DNA of 64,000 nucleotides. It comes from Muraenolepis orangiensis (taxonomy: Eukaryota > Chordata > Actinopteri > Gadiformes > Muraenolepididae). Positions 59,441 through 64,000 of the stretch are shown in pieces. A program made the translations under genes and the position numbers. The notes beneath the pieces were generated by a model. The model saw only the letters and a program-made list of their open reading frames with translations. It did not search any database and was not told the origin of the DNA. Positions within the stretch are counted from its first letter, which is position 1. Each line of letters begins with the position of its first letter. The stretch is taken from the NCBI GenBank assembly GCA_027704905.1, contig CM051015.1, positions 17,262,551 through 17,326,550 of the forward strand. The letters run 5' to 3'.

Positions 59441-62400
59441 CTATGGATTACTTGTCATCTGGAGATATGAACCAAGAATAGAAGAGTCAGTGGCTTGCTC
59501 CATGTTCGCTACGAAGTCCACTATGCCCTCCACTCCCTCGGACGACAGCACCGTGGACGCGTTGGCTCTGAACTTCCTCTCCAGGTCTTCCTGGCTCAGT
59601 GGCCTTCTCCAGTGGCCGTAGAACGTATCGCACCTTCCCACGTACTTGTTCCCGCTGTGCGTTTCTATGACTACATCGCAGTACATCTTGTCGAAGCTGG
59701 GGTGGTTGTCCTTGGGGCTCTCCACCCTCACCTTGGACAGAAGTTCCCTGAGAGCGGGCCTGTCTCTCAGAGCGCCACAGAAGGACTCCACCGTCACCTG
59801 GTCGTCCAGCAGAGCCGAGCAGGCGTTGAACTGAAACGAGTGTCTGGCCTGGTGCTCCGTGGCCGGATACGGGCAGTCGATGTACTTGGAGGGCGGCACT
59901 CTTAGCGTTACGCTCCTGATCTGCCCGAGGTTGAGGTCCGACTCCCCTCCACTCTCGAGCTCGGCCTTGGCTGCCAACGCTGCCTCCGCCACCCAGTGCA
60001 TTCCCAGGTGAGCGGGAAACCGCTTGACCGCCACGTTCTGATTCTCCAGGACCCATTTGAACCTACTGACGTCGGCCATCTCGGAGGGGTTGTACTCTGT
60101 GAAGAAAACCCCGAAACCAGACTGCAGGTCTAGGATGTCCGGGTTCCCCTCCAGCCCCATCCAGGCCAGCCGAGCGGCCTCCAGCCCTCTGCCGGCAGCG
60201 TTCCCCATGTGGAGGGGCTTGGTTTGGGTGGCGGCGTTGGCCAGGGGAGAGCCAGTGGACGAGGCTGCAATGGCCAGAGCGTGAATGCATTGGGCTGAGG
60301 ACAGTCCCAGGAGCTTGGCAGATGCTGCTGCACTTCCCATCACACCAACAACGGTGGGCGGGTGGAATCTAGGAGAAAGGACACAAAATAAATTGCGGCT
60401 TAAGACAAATTTTCCCTGGTGCAATGGGAGCAGGAAAGGTACAGGTTTATAACAAACCGGGCCTTACCTTTGAGGGATGTCCAGGGCTTCCCTGGAGAAC
60501 CTCAGCAGTCTGCCTTGTACCTCGATGCCGATGTTGAAGGCCAGGAGCAGGTCTAGTCCAGTGGGCTGCCTGGGAAGGACCTGGGCTAGGGCCAGGACTG
60601 CAGGTAGAATGGCTCCAGATGGGTGAGTGGCTGGGTGCCATGTGTCGTCAAAGTCCATAGAATGAACCTGTAGCGTGCAGGGAGAGAGGGGAAACGTCAC
60701 ACAGGGGGGGGGGGGTCGTCGGGATGAAGACGATTTTCTCATGCAAATTTCATAGCGTAGTCAAGCAGCCCCTAGATGGAAAATGAACCAGGATGGGCTG
60801 TCCGTCATTGAAACATAATCTAGCCTACATGTCCCGTCATTGAAACATAATCTAGCCTACATGTCCCATCATTGAAACATAATCTAGCCTACATGTCCCG
60901 TCATTGAAACATAATCTAGCCTACATGTCCCATCATTGAAACATAATCTAGCCTACATGTCCCATCATTGAAACATACAGTAGCTTTTGTGTAGTTGGAA
61001 AGTAATGTACGACGATAAAGACATTTATAAATTATATTGCAATAAAGGGAAACCCTGAAGTGTTTTTTTATACCACTTATACAACAGCTACTGACAGTGA
61101 TTTGATATTTGTTCTCACGTTATTGTTTTTTTTATTGACTAATCAGCTGAAATGATATTGTTTCTGCGGCCCTTTGAGCATAGTCGTTTTGGGGTTGTCA
61201 ATCTGCCACATCTGGTGGATAGTCTGGTGGATAGTAATAGCACATTGATGCGGAACTGTTAACCAATCAGAATCAAGTCCAAACATGCAACTCAAATCTT
61301 TCTTTTGCCAAAATACTATCAACACATCTCATGTCCGACAAGACAAGACTCTTGATCACTGCTATACCACCATCAAGCACGCTTATCAGCTTAGGCCAGC
61401 TTTCGGCAAATCAGACCACACCTCCATGCTTCTACTTCCCTCTTACAAGCTGAAGTTGAAGTCCACGGCCACAGTTGTAAAGAACCTGCGTCGCTGGACA
61501 GATGACGCCTTACTACACCTCCAGGGGGAGCTAGAAATCACTGACTTGAGTGTATTCAAGACCACTGACCTTGATTTGAATGCAGATCATGTCACAGCAT
61601 ACATTAACAGGTTAGTGGAAGAATGCATCCCGACCTTTGCTCATTCCCGAACTGCAAACCATGGATGAATGCTGACATACGGAACAAACAAACTTAAGGA
61701 ATGGAGTACCACTTTCACAACAGGCGACTCCGATCACTACAGGAAGGCCAAGTATGAACTCTGAAAAGCCATCAAGAAGGGTAAATTGGATTACAAAAAC
61801 AAATTGGAATTACAATTCGGGGGCTCTGACATCAGACGTATGTGGCAAGGTCTGAGGGTCCTCTCCAACTATTGCTTATACTTGTATAACTTTGATGTGA
61901 CAATAAACTTGACTTGACTTGAACTACAAGAGTAGCTCAGGGGCAGTCACCAACAACGACCCCAACCTACCAGACGAGCTAAACAAGTTTTTCGCTCGCT
62001 TTGAAAGGGACCATGAGCCGACCAACAACTTGAACATCCACCCAGAGGACTACGTTCTACAACTGTCTGAGTCCAAGGTCCGCAGAACCTTCAGGAGGGT
62101 GAAGGCAGGGAAGGCAGCCGGCCCAAACGGAGTTCCATCCTGCGTCTTCAAGACCTGCGCCGACCAGCTGGCTCCTGTGTTCACCGACATCTACAATGCA
62201 TTACTGCAACAGTCTGTCATCCCAGCGTGCTTCAAAGCGACAACCATTGTGCCGTTACCCAAAAAGACCAAGGTAACATGCCTCAATGATTATCGTCCAG
62301 TGGCTTTAACACCCATAGCCATGAAGTGCCTGGAGAAACTTGTAATGTTGCATATAAACTTTTCCATCCCAGAGTCCCTAGACCCACTCCAGTTTGCAGT

Positions 62401-63888
62401 TTGGGACCTAGGTCTAGGCGCCCCCATCTGTAACTAGATTATGGACTTCCTGAGGGGCAGGCCTCAAGTGGTGATGATTGGGAACAACATCTCATCCGCT
62501 CTGGTCCTCAACACCGGAGCACCCCAAGGCTGCTGCCTCAGTCCCCGGCTGTACTCGCTGTACACACATGACTGTACTGCCACGCACACAGCAATAATCT
62601 GATTATCAAGTTTGCAGACGACACCACAGTCATCGGCCTGATAAGCGAGGGCGACGAAACGGAGTACAGAGATGAGGTAGTCCAGCTGACGCGATGGTGT
62701 GAGGACAACAGCCTCGCACTGAATGGTAGCAGAACTAAGGAGCTCATCGTGGACTTCAGGAGCCACCAGGGCACCCACTCCACCATCAGTCTAGACTGGA
62801 CACCGGTGAAAGTCGTCAGCTGCTTTCGTTTCCTTGGGCTACAGATTTCCGATGACCTGCCGTGGCATACCAGCGCCTCTATGCTCTGCGGTGCCTCAGA
62901 AAAAGCGGAATAGGCTTTATCCAGAGGCAGTGCGCCTACAGAACTGCTAGGAGTGCTGGCACTTTCACTTTCATAACATTGTCATTAACATTACACTTAC
63001 ATACTTTGCTGGACTTTCTGGACTCATCACAGTTACTGCACTGTATTCATGATGCACTTTAAAATGCTTTTAAAGATTTTTGTAAAAATCAAAAAATTGT
63101 ATTATATATATTATTTATATTTTTATGGTATTGTTTTTGGAGATGTATACTGCGGGAGGGAATGGGGAATAAACATTCCAACGTACTTGTTACAAATGGC
63201 CAATAAAAATATCTTGTATCTTGTACATCTCAAACATCCACAATAATTAGAAACAGTTGAAGAAAACCAAGAGAAGGTTAAGAAAACAGAAAGCATGTTA
63301 TGTATTTTAATACCTCGGGACGGAAAGAATCTGTAACAATACAAATGTGTTCTGGAATACATTATTACAACAAAGAAGACAACACACAACCATTCCTTCC
63401 TCCACAAAACATAATCATTTGGTTATGAGACCTTACCGCGACACCATTGACGAAGGCCGCGTACTGGGGGGGAAGGGCCTCCTCTGCCCTCCCCCAGACC
63501 CGGCTCTGATCCTTCGACACAAAGCTCTGCAATAAAAAACTCTATGTGACTAAAGAACCAAACAAAATTTGTGTCTCCACACACGTTTGTATCATTGGGA
63601 CGAGGCAAATGATAAGTGCACCTGGTTCAAGCGGCCTCACCTGGCCCGAGTCAGACTTATTAGAGTCTGTGGCCGAGTGTCTGAGGCTGCACACCTGTGG
63701 TGCTTTGGCCAATCAAGGCCCACAGGTTAAACCAGCCATCGCCACACGCACTTAAGCTTTTGCTGAAGGGTAGGCAGGTGGGACATTGGGGATCAAACTC
63801 AGACCCTTTTTCAGGCTGGGAATTTGAACACCTTACCCACCACAACATCCTAGCCCCTCTCGCGATTTCCCTAGAGATGCATTCATAT

Positions 63889-63920
<32 letters not shown>

Positions 63921-64000
63921 GCCCATGTGACATGTAGTTCCCAGGCCCCTGGTGGCCCCAGAGTAGTGGAGGTTACAGTACCTGGCTGTACCGGAGAGCC
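59441..64000 (-). CDS. acod1: cis-aconitate decarboxylase (IRG1), 5'-incomplete at window edge
   Basis: ACOD1 makes itaconate from cis-aconitate at mitochondria of activated macrophages; it is a key immunometabolic enzyme. Minus-strand exons are 64000-63982 (partial, ending ALRYSQ), 63526-63437, 60667-60468 and 60368-59441; phases fit (0, 0, 2). Visible protein: about 410 residues of the usual ~480. The MmgE/PrpD fold is recognisable. The segment MDFDDTWHPATHPSG keeps the residues equivalent to human Asp93, Thr97 and His103. Others: LDLLLAFNIGIEVQGR, FHPPTVVG, GNAAGRGLEAA, FKRFPAHLGMHW, EHQARHSFQF, DTFYGHWRRPLSQEDLE. No stop or frameshift. Its neighbours match human 13q22, where ACOD1 adjoins CLN5. 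The large third intron holds a LINE and a minisatellite. Confidence 0.95.
60801..60976 (+). repeat. 32-bp minisatellite in acod1 intron
   Basis: About 5.5 tandem copies of CATTGAAACATAATCTAGCC plus TACATGTCCCGT. The second-last base alternates G/A between units (cGt or cAt), giving a G, G, A, G, A, A order, a sign of duplication in two-unit steps. Confidence 0.9.
61285..63227 (+). mobile_element. broken L2/CR1-group LINE in acod1 intron
   Basis: Endonuclease remnant (KTLDHCYTTIKHAYQL, FGKSDHTSMLLLP; 61285-61660), then RT pieces: KAGKAAGPNGVPS, CLNDYRPVALTPIAMKCLEK (61919-62437), GAPQGCCLSPRLYSLY and FADDTTVIGL (62510-62650), RTKELIVDFRS (to about 62880). Stops and deletions break the frame. 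A TTGAC-type tail of another small repeat (AATAAACTTGACTTGACTTG, near 61903) is inserted. The tail with repeated TCTTGTA ends near 63227. It lies opposite in strand to acod1. Confidence 0.8.
63527..63981. other. acod1 intron near window edge
   Basis: Holds a repeat-like stretch (63760-63860, GGGGATCAAACTCAGACCC) similar in type to rsph1 unit text GGGGGATCGAACCCAGAACC, and a (GT)n run at about 63888-63914. No gene. Confidence 0.4.

Overview
The window is nuclear DNA from a ray-finned (teleost) fish. It carries multi-exon vertebrate genes with GT-AG introns (fbxl3, rsph1, cln5, a GATD3/ES1 gene, acod1). It also carries a fish-type set of transposons (L1 with both ORFs, L2/CR1-like LINEs, BEL/Pao, a copia element, pogo/Tigger and hAT DNA transposons) and very long CA/GT tracts. 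The species cannot be named from the sequence. fbxl3, cln5 and acod1 are neighbours on human 13q22. RSPH1, GATD3 and RRP1 lie on human 21q22.3. The window therefore joins two human synteny blocks (recalled synteny, not checked here).

Layout. 1376-3764 (+): complete fbxl3 in four coding exons. 3765-7600: 3' flank, a small repetitive ORF and three exact CRE palindromes spaced 16 bp. 7600-14468 (-): near full-length L1 with a 15-bp target duplication, itself interrupted by a hAT element. 14571-15795: pogo/Tigger element. 15990-32124: four head-to-tail copies (A-D) of the promoter-proximal part and first four coding exons of an rsph1-type MORN gene, separated by copies of one truncated pogo element. 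An apparently intact BEL/Pao retrotransposon with LTRs that look identical (21164-28076) sits in the pogo copy between B and C. 32125-34335: CA/AT-rich junction, decayed exon 5 and a duplicated L1 5' end. 34611-36677 (+): the fifth copy (E), the only one followed by an intact exon 5 and so the likely working rsph1.

37870-52716 is a tandem duplication of a segment holding an rsph1 3' piece and cln5 (-). The two cln5 copies differ at about six residues. A 1000-N scaffold gap (46677-47676) lies in the second unit. Only the first unit carries an L2-like LINE and a solo LTR, and the second unit shows both empty sites. 52849-58960 (+): GATD3/ES1 gene in four exons, with a dead copia element in intron 1. 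59441-64000 (-): acod1 (cis-aconitate decarboxylase), convergent with GATD3 and 5'-incomplete at the window edge, with a broken LINE and a 32-bp minisatellite in its introns.

The most unusual feature is the rsph1 partial-gene array. The repeat junctions fuse a pogo interior to the rsph1 5' UTR at a GACGT microhomology. This lets the order of events be read: duplication of the L1-rsph1 block, pogo insertion in intron 4, local amplification, then recent BEL insertion. Because the duplicates are so similar, unmerged haplotypes or assembly error must be excluded, especially for the cln5 pair.
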